This document shows positions 26,424 through 34,528 of a stretch of DNA of 64,000 nucleotides, one piece after another. Numbering within the stretch: the first letter of the stretch is position 1; each line of letters opens with the position of its first letter. Source of the stretch: CAHJXF01 sp038225855 (GTDB taxonomy: Bacteria > Pseudomonadota > Gammaproteobacteria > Burkholderiales > Burkholderiaceae_D). Both the position numbers and the translations under genes were made by a program. Location: contig JBBRQU010000002.1 in NCBI GenBank assembly GCA_038225855.1, forward strand, positions 1 through 64,000. The letters are read 5' to 3'. The notes below the pieces were generated by a model. It saw only the letters and a program-made list of their open reading frames with translations. It was not told where the DNA came from and did not search any database.

Positions 26424-26882
26424 TCAACTGCGACCTGAACTTCCAAACCCGCCCGCGCCGCGATGCGTGGACTCGAACTCCTCGACGATCTCGAACTCGG
26501 CCTGCACTACCGGCACGATCACGAGTTGCGCTATGCGCTCGAAGGGCTCGAGCGTGAAGGGCACGGAGCCGCGATTCCACACGCTGACCATCAATTGACC
26601 CTGGTAGTCGGAGTCGATCAGGCCGACCAGATTGCCGAGCACGATGCCGTGCTTGTGGCCGAGGCCCGATCGCGGAAGGATCATCGCCGCGTAGCCCGCA
26701 TCTTCGATGTGGATCGCGAGACCGGTCGGCACGAGCGTCGTCTCGCCGGCCAGGAGTGTCTGCGGCGCGGCGATCATCGCGCGCAAGTCGAGCCCCGCGC
26801 TTCCCGCGGTTGCGTAGCTCGGCATCAGGTCGACGACGCGGTCGGCGATGCGGGGGTCGAGTATGCGGACGGCGAGTTTCAT
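26424..26882 (-). CDS. dut: Deoxyuridine 5'-triphosphate nucleotidohydrolase
   Basis: Hydrolyses dUTP to dUMP and pyrophosphate, protecting DNA from uracil and feeding dTMP synthesis. The 152-residue trimeric-type protein has all five motifs: AGSAGLDLRA, PRSGLGHKHG, VGLIDSDYQG, ERIAQLVIVP and the arm RGAGGFGSSGR. The gene sits with coaBC in a leftward cluster, a common arrangement in proteobacteria. Confidence 0.97.
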   Translation of the reverse strand: MKLAVRILDPRIADRVVDLMPSYATAGSAGLDLRAMIAAPQTLLAGETTLVPTGLAIHIEDAGYAAMILPRSGLGHKHGIVLGNLVGLIDSDYQGQLMVSVWNRGSVPFTLEPFERIAQLVIVPVVQAEFEIVEEFESTHRGAGGFGSSGRS

Positions 26883-26904
26883 CGCGTGTGTGCAGCCGCG
26901 CCCG

Positions 26905-27969
26905 TCACGTGTCCGCGCTCGCGTGCGAGAGATCGAAGGCTTCGGCGAGCAACTCGCAGGAACGCAGACGCGCCTCGTAGCTCGCGGCCACGGTGAGCAC
27001 GACGATCTCGTCGGCCGCGAATTCGGCTTGCAGTTCGAGCAGGCGCTCCGCGACTATCGCGGGTGTGCCGATGATGCTGCGTGCCCGCTCGCGCACGATG
27101 ATCGAAAGTTCGCGCGCGCCGATCTGACCGCTTTCGAATACCTCGCGCGCTTCTTCGAGATTGGGGATCGGCACGTTCAGGCCGAGCGCCATCTGCAAAC
27201 GTCGCAGATCGACGGAACGCGAAAGCGCCATCGCGTCTTCATCGTTGTCCGCGCAGATCGCGAACACCGCGACCGCGCAGTAGGGCGCAGGCTCGCCGTC
27301 TCGCGCGACGAAGTCTTTTCGATATGCGCGCGCAACGCCGCTGCCGCCTTCCGCGTTGATGAATTGCGCGAAGGCGAATCGATAGCCGAGCTTGGCGGCC
27401 AGCGCGCCGCCGAAGTCCGACGAGCCGAGCATCCACAGCTGCGGGCGCGTATCGACCGCAGGCTGAAGCACGACGCCGTGCGCCAGATGATCGTCGGGCA
27501 ACGACGGCCTGCCCGGCGCGAGCATGCGCGGTCCGAGCAGCATCGCGAGCTCCTCGGCCTGCTGCGGAAAAAATTCGCCACGGTTGTATTCGCCCGCGGC
27601 CACCGCCTGCGCGGTGCGCTGATCACCGCCCGGTGCGCGGCCCACGCCCAGATCGATGCGATTGGGAAACAGCGCTTCGAGCATCAGGAATTGCTCGGCC
27701 AAGTTGAACGGACTGTAGTAAGGCAGCATCACGCCGCCCGAGCCGATGCGAATGCGGCGCGTCGCGGCGCCGATGCGCGCGATCATCACCTCGGGCGCGG
27801 GATTGGCGACCGCGAAGAGGCCGTGATGTTCGGCACACCAGAAGCGCGTGTAGCCGAGGTCGTCGGCGAGCGTCGCGAGTTCGACCGTTGCCGCGACCGC
27901 GTCGGCGACGCTGTGGCCCGATATCACCGGCGTCTGGTCGAGGATCGAGAGAACGGCGCGTTGCGTCAC
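26905..27969 (-). CDS. LLM-class flavin-dependent oxidoreductase
   Basis: A 354-residue luciferase-like monooxygenase. ILDQTPVISGHS near residue 7 and YTRFWCAEHHGLFAVANPAPE (near residues 37-57) mark the bacterial-luciferase subfamily annotated as MsnO8/LLM proteins; GSGGVMLPYYSPFNLAEQF and LGVGRAPGGD follow. It uses reduced FMN and O2, with unknown substrate. It starts with GTG at 27969, overlapping the stop of the preceding gene by four bases; the same frame is open upstream but is a shadow. Inserted between coaBC and dut, it is likely cotranscribed with them. Confidence 0.88.
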   Translation of the reverse strand: MTQRAVLSILDQTPVISGHSVADAVAATVELATLADDLGYTRFWCAEHHGLFAVANPAPEVMIARIGAATRRIRIGSGGVMLPYYSPFNLAEQFLMLEALFPNRIDLGVGRAPGGDQRTAQAVAAGEYNRGEFFPQQAEELAMLLGPRMLAPGRPSLPDDHLAHGVVLQPAVDTRPQLWMLGSSDFGGALAAKLGYRFAFAQFINAEGGSGVARAYRKDFVARDGEPAPYCAVAVFAICADNDEDAMALSRSVDLRRLQMALGLNVPIPNLEEAREVFESGQIGARELSIIVRERARSIIGTPAIVAERLLELQAEFAADEIVVLTVAASYEARLRSCELLAEAFDLSHASADT

Positions 27970-28538
27970 GGCCTGTCCTTGATCTTGGCGCGTGACGATG
28001 CGCGCTGCGTGGGCATCGCCGTAAAGACGTCGGCCACTGTCGCAGCGGCGGGCGGAACGGACCTCGCGCGGAATCGCTTGATCGCCCACGACACCAGCGC
28101 GCCGCCCGCGACCATCAACACCACATTCGAAGTCGGTCCGAGAAATCCGATCAGGATCAGGATGACGCCCGCGGCAATCGCCAATGCGTCGACGACGGTG
28201 CCGACAGAGGGCGCCGTCCCGAGCTCATCGCGCCTCATCAACGCCGACGCGATCGCGGTCGCCGCGGCGGGAGAAAGCGCCGATGCGCCGTTCGAAGGCG
28301 AGTGCACCGTCGACGCCTGTGGCCTGGTCGAAAGAGCGACACCGCTCTTTGCATCGCGCGATCTCTCGAGCGACGACTTGAACGCGGGCAACGTCATCGC
28401 CACGGACATTGGGTCGCTGCGCCGATCGGTATCGGGGCCCATCGTCGCGGCGACCAGCGAGGCCGCACGCTCTTTCATCAACGCGTCGATGTAGCGGACA
28501 TAGTCGCCGTCCGGAGGTCCGTTGTCGAAGCGGATCAT
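27966..28538 (-). CDS. Conserved hypothetical membrane protein (190 aa)
   Basis: Not recognised as a characterised family. The N-terminal half is soluble and begins MIRFDNGPPDGDYVRYIDAL; a hydrophobic stretch at about residues 116-151 (ALAIAAGVILILIGFLG, then NVVLMVAGGALVSW) would form one or two membrane helices, followed by a basic tail. The gene starts within the coaBC stop codon (ATGA) and its own stop overlaps the LLM gene (GTGA). Such tight packing supports it as a real gene. Confidence 0.7.
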   Translation of the reverse strand: MIRFDNGPPDGDYVRYIDALMKERAASLVAATMGPDTDRRSDPMSVAMTLPAFKSSLERSRDAKSGVALSTRPQASTVHSPSNGASALSPAAATAIASALMRRDELGTAPSVGTVVDALAIAAGVILILIGFLGPTSNVVLMVAGGALVSWAIKRFRARSVPPAAATVADVFTAMPTQRASSRAKIKDRP

Positions 28539-29764
28539 CGCGATGCCGACGTTGTGTCACCCCGTCCGTCACCCCGCATGCGCTCGGCGATCGCCGCAAC
28601 GAGTTGGCGTGCGAGCGTGAGCTTGTCGGCGCGTTCAAGCACCGTGCGGCCGTTCGCGTCGTAGAGCGTGAGCGCATTCTCATCACGACCGAAGGCTTCG
28701 TGCGCATGATTGCCGACGATGAGCTGAACGCGCTTCTTCGCAAGCTTGGCCTCCGCGTTCGCGTCGAGGTCGTCGGTCTCGGCGGCGAAGCCCACGCAAT
28801 ACGGCGCGTCGGGCAATGCGGCGACCGAGGCGAGGATGTCGGGATTGGCCGCAAACTTCAGTGTCGGCGCACCGGCATCATGGGCGGTCTTCTTGATTTT
28901 TTGATGGGCGACATTGACCACATGCCAGTCCGCCACCGCCGCAACCGCGATGAAGCAGTCGGCCTTCGATACCTGTTGCATCACCACCGCATGCATCTCG
29001 CGCGCGGTCTCGACATCGATGCGCGCCACGCCGCGCGGTGTGGGCAACGACGTCGGACCGGCAACCAGCGTCACGAACGCACCGGCTTCGCGCGCCGCGC
29101 GCGCAGTCGCAAAGCCCATCTTTCCCGAGGAGTGATTGGTGATCGCGCGCACCGGATCGATCGCTTCGCGCGTCGGCCCGGCGGTGATCAGCACGCGCTT
29201 GCCTTCAAAAACTTTCGGCTGGAAGAACGCGATCAGGTCTTCGAGAATCTCGTGCGGCTCGAGCATGCGGCCATCGCCGACTTCACCGCACGCCTGATCG
29301 CCCGACGCGGGGCCGAGCACGATCACGCCATCGGCCGCGACCTGCTTCGCATTGCGTTGCGTGGCTGCATTCGCCCACATCTGACGATTCATTGCAGGTG
29401 CAATCAACAGCGGACATTCGCGCGCGACGCACAGCGTCGTCAACAGGTCGTCGCAGATGCCGTGCGCGAGCTTGGCGATGAAGTCGGCCGACGCCGGCAC
29501 GACCGCGATCGCATCGGCGTCGCGCGACAGATCGATGTGCGCCATGTTGTTCGCCTGGCGCGCGTCCCATTGATCGGTGAACACCGCACGACCGGTCAGC
29601 GCCTGCATCGTCACCGGCGTGATGAAACGGGTCGCCGCTTCGCTCATCACGACCTGCACCGTCGCCCCATGATCCTGAAGACGGCGCGCGAGTTCGGCCG
29701 ACTTGTACGCGGCGATGCCGCCGCTCAGGCCGAGTACCAGATGTTTGCCCGCGAGGTCGTTCAT
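28535..29764 (-). CDS. coaBC: Bifunctional phosphopantothenoylcysteine decarboxylase/synthetase
   Basis: Performs two steps of coenzyme A synthesis: ligation of cysteine to 4'-phosphopantothenate (CoaB) and decarboxylation (CoaC). The 409-residue protein begins with the FMN-binding CoaC part (LVLGLSGGIAAYKSAELA, PASADFIAKLAHG, APAMNRQMW with the catalytic Asn and Met) and ends with CoaB (ITAGPTREAIDPVR, NHSSGKMG, VAAVADW). The start at 29764 follows the family length; the open frame upstream runs through lspA as a shadow. lspA is 17 bp upstream and dut is downstream in the same run. Confidence 0.97.
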   Translation of the reverse strand: MNDLAGKHLVLGLSGGIAAYKSAELARRLQDHGATVQVVMSEAATRFITPVTMQALTGRAVFTDQWDARQANNMAHIDLSRDADAIAVVPASADFIAKLAHGICDDLLTTLCVARECPLLIAPAMNRQMWANAATQRNAKQVAADGVIVLGPASGDQACGEVGDGRMLEPHEILEDLIAFFQPKVFEGKRVLITAGPTREAIDPVRAITNHSSGKMGFATARAAREAGAFVTLVAGPTSLPTPRGVARIDVETAREMHAVVMQQVSKADCFIAVAAVADWHVVNVAHQKIKKTAHDAGAPTLKFAANPDILASVAALPDAPYCVGFAAETDDLDANAEAKLAKKRVQLIVGNHAHEAFGRDENALTLYDANGRTVLERADKLTLARQLVAAIAERMRGDGRGDTTSASR

Positions 29765-29781
29765 GGTTTCGTCGTGCGCGC

Positions 29782-30282
29782 TTACCGCGCGCGGCGCACG
29801 CGCAGCAGTTCGTCGAGGACGAGAAGTATCGCGCCGATCGTGATCGCGCTGTCGGCGACATTGAACGCCGGGAAGCTCCAGTCGCGGTAGTAGAACAACA
29901 GGAAGTCGACGACGTGCCCGTGCAGCAGTCGATCGATCACGTTGCCGAGCGCACCGCCGGCGATCAACGCGAGCGCGCACGAGAACAGGCGTTGCGACGA
30001 ATGCCTGGCGAGCATGACGACGATGAAGAGCGCGGCGACCACGCCGACGCCGGTGAAGAACCAGCGCTGCCAGCCGCCTGCGCCCGACAGGAAGCTGAAC
30101 GCCGCGCCCTTGTTGTAGACCAGCGTGAGATCGAAGAAGCCGTGAATGATTTCCCTGCGCGCGCCATATGCAAACATTTTGGCGACGCCGATCTTGGTCA
30201 GTTGATCGACGACGATCACGACCACGATCAACGCCAGCCACGGGACGAAGCCGCGACCACGGGGACGAATAATTTTGGGCAT
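29782..30282 (-). CDS. lspA: Lipoprotein signal peptidase (signal peptidase II)
   Basis: Cleaves signal peptides from diacylglyceryl prolipoproteins in the inner membrane. The 166-residue protein has four hydrophobic segments and both catalytic aspartates, in GNVIDRLLHGHVVDF and FNVADSAITIG; VDQLTK and YNKGAAFSFL are also conserved. The start at 30282 (MPKIIRPRGR) is chosen because family members begin here. The usual upstream partner ileS is not present; a divergent xerD is found instead. Confidence 0.97.
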   Translation of the reverse strand: MPKIIRPRGRGFVPWLALIVVVIVVDQLTKIGVAKMFAYGARREIIHGFFDLTLVYNKGAAFSFLSGAGGWQRWFFTGVGVVAALFIVVMLARHSSQRLFSCALALIAGGALGNVIDRLLHGHVVDFLLFYYRDWSFPAFNVADSAITIGAILLVLDELLRVRRAR

Positions 30283-30366
30283 CGAGAACGTTGGTGAGGT
30301 GAAACGAGCTACGGGCAAAGAGCGGCGGATAATAACCGAGCACCCCCATGCATGACCGAGCACCCC

Positions 30367-30449
30367 ATGTCATTTCGAGCCGAGCGAGAAGTCCCATCCG
30401 CTTCGCAGACCATAGCGGCCGAGATTCCTTACGGCGTTCGGAATGACAT
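30367..30449. repeat. Intergenic inverted repeat (GTCATTTCG...GGAATGACA-type)
   Basis: ATGTCATTTCGAGCCGAGCG at 30367-30386 pairs end-on with CGTTCGGAATGACAT at 30435-30449. This element type differs from the GC-palindromes elsewhere in the window and fills most of the lspA-xerD gap. A related half-copy with TGTCATTGCGAACG lies at about 38771. Confidence 0.6.
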
Positions 30450-30473
30450 GGACAAGGCGGGCACAATCGCGCC

Positions 30474-31421
30474 ATGACTCGCACGCCCCCGTCGACAACC
30501 GCGCCCCCGCTCACCGGCAGCCTCGCGTCCATCGACGCGTTCTGCGACGCCGTGTGGCTCGAAGACGGTCTGGCAAGCAACACGCTCGACGCCTATCGCC
30601 GCGACCTCACGCTGTTCGCGCGCTGGCTGGCCGAACGCGAGACCTCGATCAGCGATGCCAATGAGACCGACCTCGCGGCCTATGTCGCCGCGCGGCATCG
30701 CGCGTCGCAAGCGAGCAGCGCCAATCGCCGGCTCGCGGTGCTCCGGCGCTTCTATCGGCATCTGCTGCGAAGCGATCCGTCGCGCGGCGATCCGACGCGT
30801 CGCCTGTCGACCGCCAAGCGGTCGCAGCGATTTCCGAAGACCTTGTCCGAAGCGCAGGTCGATGCCCTGCTCGATGCACCCGATGCCGGCACGCCGCTCG
30901 GCCTGCGCGATCGCGCGATGCTCGAGCTGATGTATGCGAGCGGTCTGCGCGTATCCGAGCTCGTCACCTTGCATACGCTCGGGATCGGCCTCGATCAGGG
31001 CGTGGTGCGCGTGGTCGGCAAGGGCGACAAGGAACGCCTCGTGCCGATGGGCGAGGCGGCGCGCGAGTGGATCACGCGTTATCTGCGCGAGGCGCGGCCG
31101 ACGCTTGCCGGTGGCCGCGCGCTCGATGCGCTGTTCATCACAGCGCGCCGCCGGATGGAGGGCGAGCGCGGCGGCGGCATGACGCGGCAGATGTTCTGGA
31201 AGCTCATCAAGCGTCACGCGATCAACGCGGGCATCACCGCGCCGCTATCGCCGCATACGCTGCGGCACGCGTTCGCGACGCATCTGCTCAATCACGGCGC
31301 CGACCTGCGCGTCGTGCAATTGCTGCTCGGGCACGCCGACATTTCGACGACGCAGATTTACACCCATGTCGCGCGCGAACGGTTGAAGGCGTTGCACGCG
31401 AAGCATCACCCGCGCGGGTGA
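30474..31421 (+). CDS. xerD: Site-specific tyrosine recombinase XerD
   Basis: Resolves chromosome dimers at dif together with XerC. The 315-residue protein has an N-terminal SAM-like core-binding domain (SIDAFCDAVWLEDGLASNT near residue 18) and a catalytic domain with the full set: Arg in ASGLRVSEL, Lys in GKGDKERLVP, His-x-x-Arg in PHTLRHAFATHL, His in LLGHADISTTQ and nucleophile Tyr in IYTHVARERL. No dif site was identified in the window, and no sign of a mobile element surrounds the gene, so this is the housekeeping recombinase. Confidence 0.94.
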   Translation: MTRTPPSTTAPPLTGSLASIDAFCDAVWLEDGLASNTLDAYRRDLTLFARWLAERETSISDANETDLAAYVAARHRASQASSANRRLAVLRRFYRHLLRSDPSRGDPTRRLSTAKRSQRFPKTLSEAQVDALLDAPDAGTPLGLRDRAMLELMYASGLRVSELVTLHTLGIGLDQGVVRVVGKGDKERLVPMGEAAREWITRYLREARPTLAGGRALDALFITARRRMEGERGGGMTRQMFWKLIKRHAINAGITAPLSPHTLRHAFATHLLNHGADLRVVQLLLGHADISTTQIYTHVARERLKALHAKHHPRG

Positions 31422-31590
31422 GCGTCGATCGGGTTCGGTTGCCGCGCCGTCTGCGAGACCGGCCTGCACGCGTGACGGTCACCCCTTCAGCTTCAGGAGG
31501 ATCGCATCAACGTCCGCATTCCAGATTCCGCAGCATCGGCGCTCGTCCGCGTCGGCGACGTCACGGGTGATTGCGGCGAAGGCCTGACGG

Positions 31591-31619
31591 TTGACGGGAC
31601 TCGACTTGGTCGTTAGTAT
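31591..31619 (+). promoter_or_regulatory. Sigma-70 promoter of the PrlF/MazF toxin-antitoxin operon
   Basis: TTGACG at 31591-31596 and TAGTAT at 31614-31619 with exactly 17 bases between. It abuts the palindromic operator at 31620-31649. Confidence 0.6.
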
Positions 31620-31649
31620 CGCAATACGTATCCCGTATTACGTATTGCG
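31620..31649. promoter_or_regulatory. Operator palindrome of the toxin-antitoxin operon
   Basis: Perfect 11-base arms CGCAATACGTA (31620-31630) and TACGTATTGCG (31639-31649) frame eight bases directly after the -10 box and just ahead of the antitoxin ATG at 31660. The position over the transcription start suits autorepression by the AbrB-fold antitoxin. Confidence 0.65.
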
Positions 31650-31659
31650 AGAGGCCGGT

Positions 31660-31887
31660 ATGACGACCATTTCGAAAGTCACTACCAAGTATCAGGCGAC
31701 CATACCCAAGGACGTCCGCGAGTTCCTGGGCGTGAGGCAGGGCGATGCGGTTGCCTATGAAATCGAGGGCGGGGAAGTCAAGCTGCGACGCGCATCGCCG
31801 CTCGACCTCGCGTATCACGGCGCGGTCGCCGCGACGCTGACAGAATGGAATTCCAGAGCCGACGACGATGCCTACCGCGACCTCTGA
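31660..31887 (+). CDS. Type II antitoxin, PrlF/AbrB family
   Basis: A 75-residue swapped-hairpin AbrB-type protein. TTISKVTTKYQATIPKDVRE and FLGVRQGDAVAYEIEGGEV form the DNA-binding part; the C-terminal tail is the probable toxin-binding segment. It overlaps the toxin gene by 20 bases. The palindromic operator directly upstream supports autoregulation with the toxin as corepressor, as known for such pairs. Confidence 0.9.
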   Translation: MTTISKVTTKYQATIPKDVREFLGVRQGDAVAYEIEGGEVKLRRASPLDLAYHGAVAATLTEWNSRADDDAYRDL

Positions 31888-32254
31888 TCACGTCGATCTG
31901 TCGCGTTTCGATGTCGTGGTCGTTCCCTTTCCGTTCACCGACAAGGCGGCCGCCAAGCGACGGCCTGCGCTTGTGATTTCGAACGCTGCGTCATTCAACC
32001 GCCGCGCGGAGCACAGTGTCATGGCGATGATCACGAGTGCCGACAACGCGTCGTGGCCGCTCGACACGCCGGTGACGAACCTTGCGTCCGCGGGACTGCC
32101 GTCGCTGTCGGTGGTGCGCATGAAACTCTTCACGCTCGATCATCGCTTCGTGATCCGCAAGTCCGGACGGCTTGCCGTGCGCGATGCGGCGTTGGTGCAG
32201 GCCGCGCTCTCTGAATTGTTGTTGCCGAAGAGTTTCCGCGTCGGCAAACTTTGA
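31868..32254 (+). CDS. Type II toxin, MazF/PemK family endoribonuclease
   Basis: A 128-residue MazF/PemK-fold toxin, expected to cut mRNA and stop growth when the antitoxin is lost. DVVVVPFPFTDKAAAKRRPA near residue 15 matches the conserved PFPF(T/S)D...KRRPALV signature; the SVMAMITSA and SVVRMKLFTLD strands follow. It starts inside the antitoxin gene (20-base overlap). All conserved parts are present, so it is probably functional. Confidence 0.9.
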   Translation: MPTATSDHVDLSRFDVVVVPFPFTDKAAAKRRPALVISNAASFNRRAEHSVMAMITSADNASWPLDTPVTNLASAGLPSLSVVRMKLFTLDHRFVIRKSGRLAVRDAALVQAALSELLLPKSFRVGKL

Positions 32255-32279
32255 TTGACGGGATTGGTAGTGGTGAGGA

Positions 32280-32426
32280 CTATCCCCGGCGATAGCCCTT
32301 CGCGCCGATCGCGCATGCGAGTTCACTGCGAAAGTCTTCGCCCGCGCGAAGCCGCGCGATCGACGATGCGAAGTCGAATTTCGGCGTCCATCGGAGTTCC
32401 TTGCGCGCCTTCTCGTTGACGTACAC
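32280..32426 (-). pseudogene. C-terminal relic of an NAD-dependent sugar-nucleotide epimerase
   Basis: On the minus strand a 48-codon open stretch reads VYVNEKARKELRWTPKFDF, then ASSIARLRAGEDFRSELACA and IGAKGYRRG, ending in TAG. This matches the C-terminus of NAD-dependent epimerase/dehydratases (GDP-mannose or UDP-glucose epimerase type; RDELGWRPxYDF...RSxLAxxVGxKGYH). Nothing upstream keeps the fold, so only the gene's end survives. Confidence 0.55.
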
Positions 32427-32546
32427 CCCGATCAATCTCGTCGAGCATGGTCTACCTGCGCTTCGCGTATTCGGCTTCGTAGGCGGACACGTGATCCTTC
32501 ACGATGTCGCGCGCGTTCGATGCTTCGTCATGTGCGGGCCGGCCAA

Positions 32547-32552
32547 TATAAT
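32547..32552 (+). promoter_or_regulatory. -10 box of ybaK, suggesting a leaderless transcript
   Basis: A consensus TATAAT lies eight bases ahead of the ATG at 32560, and a weak TTCGTC is 17 bases further up. Transcription would start at or next to the ATG, and there is no Shine-Dalgarno sequence between them. Confidence 0.4.
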
Positions 32553-32559
32553 GGGCACC

Positions 32560-33057
32560 ATGTCGAAAATCGAGCATGTCTCCGAGACGCCGGCCACTCG
32601 CTGGTTGCGCGACGAAGGCGTCGCCTTCACCGAGCATCCCTACGAATACGAAGAGCATGGCGGGACCGCGGTCTCGGCGCGGGAGCTGGGCGTTGACGAA
32701 CACGCCGTGGTGAAGACGCTGGTGATGGAAGACGAAACCGCGAAACCGCTGATTGTCCTGATGCACGGCGATCGCAAGGTCTCCGCCAAGGCGCTCGCGC
32801 GGCAGATGGGCGTCAAGCGCATCGCACCGTGCATGGCCGTAGACGCGCATCGGCATAGCGGTTACGTGGTCGGCGGCACGTCGCTGTTCGGCACGAAAAA
32901 AGCGATGCGCACGTATGTGGAAGCTAGCATCCTCGCGCTGCCGCGCATCTATATCAACGGCGGCCGGCGGGGTTATCTAGTCGGCATGTCGCCCGACGTG
33001 TTGACCGTTCGCTTGAAAGCGACGACCGTGCAATGCGCACTGGATGAATCGCAATGA
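32560..33057 (+). CDS. ybaK: Aminoacyl-tRNA deacylase, YbaK/EbsC family (Cys-tRNA(Pro) deacylase)
   Basis: Removes wrongly attached amino acids, classically Cys from tRNA-Pro. The 165-residue protein shows RWLRDEGVAFTEHPYEYEEH near its start and GVDEHAVVKTLVME, with conserved lysine in VKTL, and GYVVGGTSLFGTKKAMRTYV. The ATG at 32560 is chosen because the family begins with a short MSK...TPATRWL segment; an ATG at 32551 overlaps the TATAAT box and is unlikely. No ribosome site precedes it (see promoter). plsY follows 15 bp downstream. Confidence 0.9.
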   Translation: MSKIEHVSETPATRWLRDEGVAFTEHPYEYEEHGGTAVSARELGVDEHAVVKTLVMEDETAKPLIVLMHGDRKVSAKALARQMGVKRIAPCMAVDAHRHSGYVVGGTSLFGTKKAMRTYVEASILALPRIYINGGRRGYLVGMSPDVLTVRLKATTVQCALDESQ

Positions 33058-33072
33058 GGAGAGGCTGAGACG

Positions 33073-33708
33073 ATGAACGCGCTGACCGTCACCCTGGTGG
33101 CCGTAGTGCTCGCATACCTGCTCGGATCGATCTCGTTCGCGATCATCGTCAGCCGCATCGTCGGCCTCGCCGATCCACGCAGCTTCGGCTCGAAGAATCC
33201 CGGCGCGACCAATGTTTTTCGCGGTGGCAACAAGGGTGCGGCGGTCGCGACGCTGATCCTCGATGCGTTCAAGGGTTGGCTTGCGGTTTGGGTCGCATCG
33301 ACCTATGGTCCGCGCTATGGCATCGACGACGTCGGCGTCGCAGCGGTCGCGCTCGCGGTCTTTCTCGGCCACATCTATCCGGTCTACTTCGGCTTCAGAG
33401 GCGGCAAGGGCGTCGCGACCGCGCTCGGCGTGTTGATTGCGCTCGAGTGGTGGCTGGGACTTGCAACCGCGGTCACCTGGCTCGTGATCGCACTCTTCTT
33501 TCGTTACTCGTCGCTGGCCGCAATCGTGGCGGCGGTGTTCGCGCCGTTCTACTACGTGTTGCTGGTGGGTTTCGACGCGATCGCCGTGGCGCTCATCGTG
33601 ATCAGCGCATTCATTCTCTTTCGCCATCGCCAGAACATCGCGAAGCTGCTCGCGGGCAAGGAAAGCCGCATCGGCGGGAAGAGAAAGCCGGCGGTGCGTG
33701 CTCGCTAG
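33073..33708 (+). CDS. plsY: Glycerol-3-phosphate acyltransferase PlsY
   Basis: Transfers an acyl group from acyl-phosphate to glycerol-3-phosphate, the first step of phospholipid synthesis, in the inner membrane. The 211-residue protein has about five hydrophobic helices and the three PlsY loops: YLLGSISFAIIVSR, SKNPGATNVFRGGNKGAA and FRGGKGVATALGV. GAGGAGAGG lies ahead of its ATG. The tail is basic. Confidence 0.96.
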   Translation: MNALTVTLVAVVLAYLLGSISFAIIVSRIVGLADPRSFGSKNPGATNVFRGGNKGAAVATLILDAFKGWLAVWVASTYGPRYGIDDVGVAAVALAVFLGHIYPVYFGFRGGKGVATALGVLIALEWWLGLATAVTWLVIALFFRYSSLAAIVAAVFAPFYYVLLVGFDAIAVALIVISAFILFRHRQNIAKLLAGKESRIGGKRKPAVRAR

Positions 33709-33717
33709 GCTCGAGCT

Positions 33718-34389
33718 TCAGCGCATCAACTCGAACGGTCCGCCGACTTCGAGCGCCTTCTGATACGCAGGGCGAGCGTGGATGCGTTGCAGCCACGAGG
33801 ACAAGGCCTTGTTGTTCGCATCGAGCCCGCCGCGCGCGGCGAAGCCTTCGACCGGAAAGCTCATTTGGATGTCTGCCGCGGAAAACTCGTTGCCCACGAA
33901 CCACGAGCGCTTCGAAAGTTCGGCCTCCATGAACGCGAGATGGTTCTTCAATTGAGGCTCGATGAATCCCCGCCGCGCCTTTTGCGCGATGCCCTTGACG
34001 ACAGGTTTGACGAAGAACGGCATCGGGCTTTTCTGCAAGCGCGAGAAGATGAGGGCGAGCAACAGCGGCGGCATCGCCGAGCCTTCGGCATAGTGCAACC
34101 AATAGGTGAAGCGGCGCCGCTCTTCGGTGCCGGCCGCGGGACGCAATCGCCCGTTGCCATAGGTGTCGAGCAGATATTCGGTGATCGCGCCCGACTCGGC
34201 GACCGTGATGCCGTCGTCGGTGATGACCGGCGACTTGCCCAGTGGATGCACCTGTCGCAATTCGGGCGGCGCGAGCATCGTCTTCGCATCGCGTTGATAG
34301 CGCTTCACTTCGTAAGGCACGCCGAGCTCTTCGAGCAGCCACAGGACGCGTTGCGAGCGCGAGTTGTTGAGGTGATGGACGACGATCAT
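33718..34389 (-). CDS. Glutathione S-transferase family protein
   Basis: A 223-residue GST. VHHLNNSRSQRVLWLLEELG (residues 4-23) is the thioredoxin-fold start with the catalytic Ser; KSPVITDDGITVAESGAI holds the glutathione-binding cis-Pro and ES pair; the C-terminal helical domain includes WFVGNEFSAADIQMSFPVE. It converges with plsY (9-bp gap) and is preceded by a palindromic repeat. Substrate unknown; related to yeast GTT1-like bacterial GSTs. Confidence 0.92.
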   Translation of the reverse strand: MIVVHHLNNSRSQRVLWLLEELGVPYEVKRYQRDAKTMLAPPELRQVHPLGKSPVITDDGITVAESGAITEYLLDTYGNGRLRPAAGTEERRRFTYWLHYAEGSAMPPLLLALIFSRLQKSPMPFFVKPVVKGIAQKARRGFIEPQLKNHLAFMEAELSKRSWFVGNEFSAADIQMSFPVEGFAARGGLDANNKALSSWLQRIHARPAYQKALEVGGPFELMR

Positions 34390-34417
34390 CGGAGGCCTTC
34401 CTTCAATTCTTTTTTCC

Positions 34418-34489
34418 GTCGTTCCCGCAAAAGCGGGAATCCAGTGTCGTTGACTCAAAGTCTCCAGGTCCCCGCTTTCGCGGGACGGC
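34418..34489. repeat. Intergenic palindromic repeat (TCCCGC/GCGGGA-type)
   Basis: GTCGTTCCCGCAAAAGCGGG at 34418-34437 pairs with CCCCGCTTTCGCGGGACGGC at about 34470-34489. Located between the divergent GST and rdgB genes; third copy of the type seen at 280-351. Confidence 0.7.
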
Positions 34490-34528
34490 GGCGGAGGATA
34501 ATCGCGCCCTCGTTTCCAGCCGCACATT

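Noticed and set aside
30474..31421. Reading the tyrosine recombinase as an integrase of a mobile island
   Set aside because: Sequence is of the housekeeping XerD type, with no attachment repeats, tRNA gene or cargo genes next to it.
31405..31425. Palindrome ACCCGCGCGGGT at the end of xerD
   Set aside because: It lies inside codons and lacks a T tract, so it is not a convincing terminator.
31479..31580. Minus-strand open stretch ending in TGA between xerD and the antitoxin gene
   Set aside because: It reads as plausible protein for about 34 codons but matches nothing recognisable and has no start; not enough to call a relic.
32440..32530. Minus-strand codons ending AYEAEYAKRR before the epimerase relic
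   Set aside because: Could be the end of another lost gene, but no family was recognised and the frame overlaps the ybaK promoter region.
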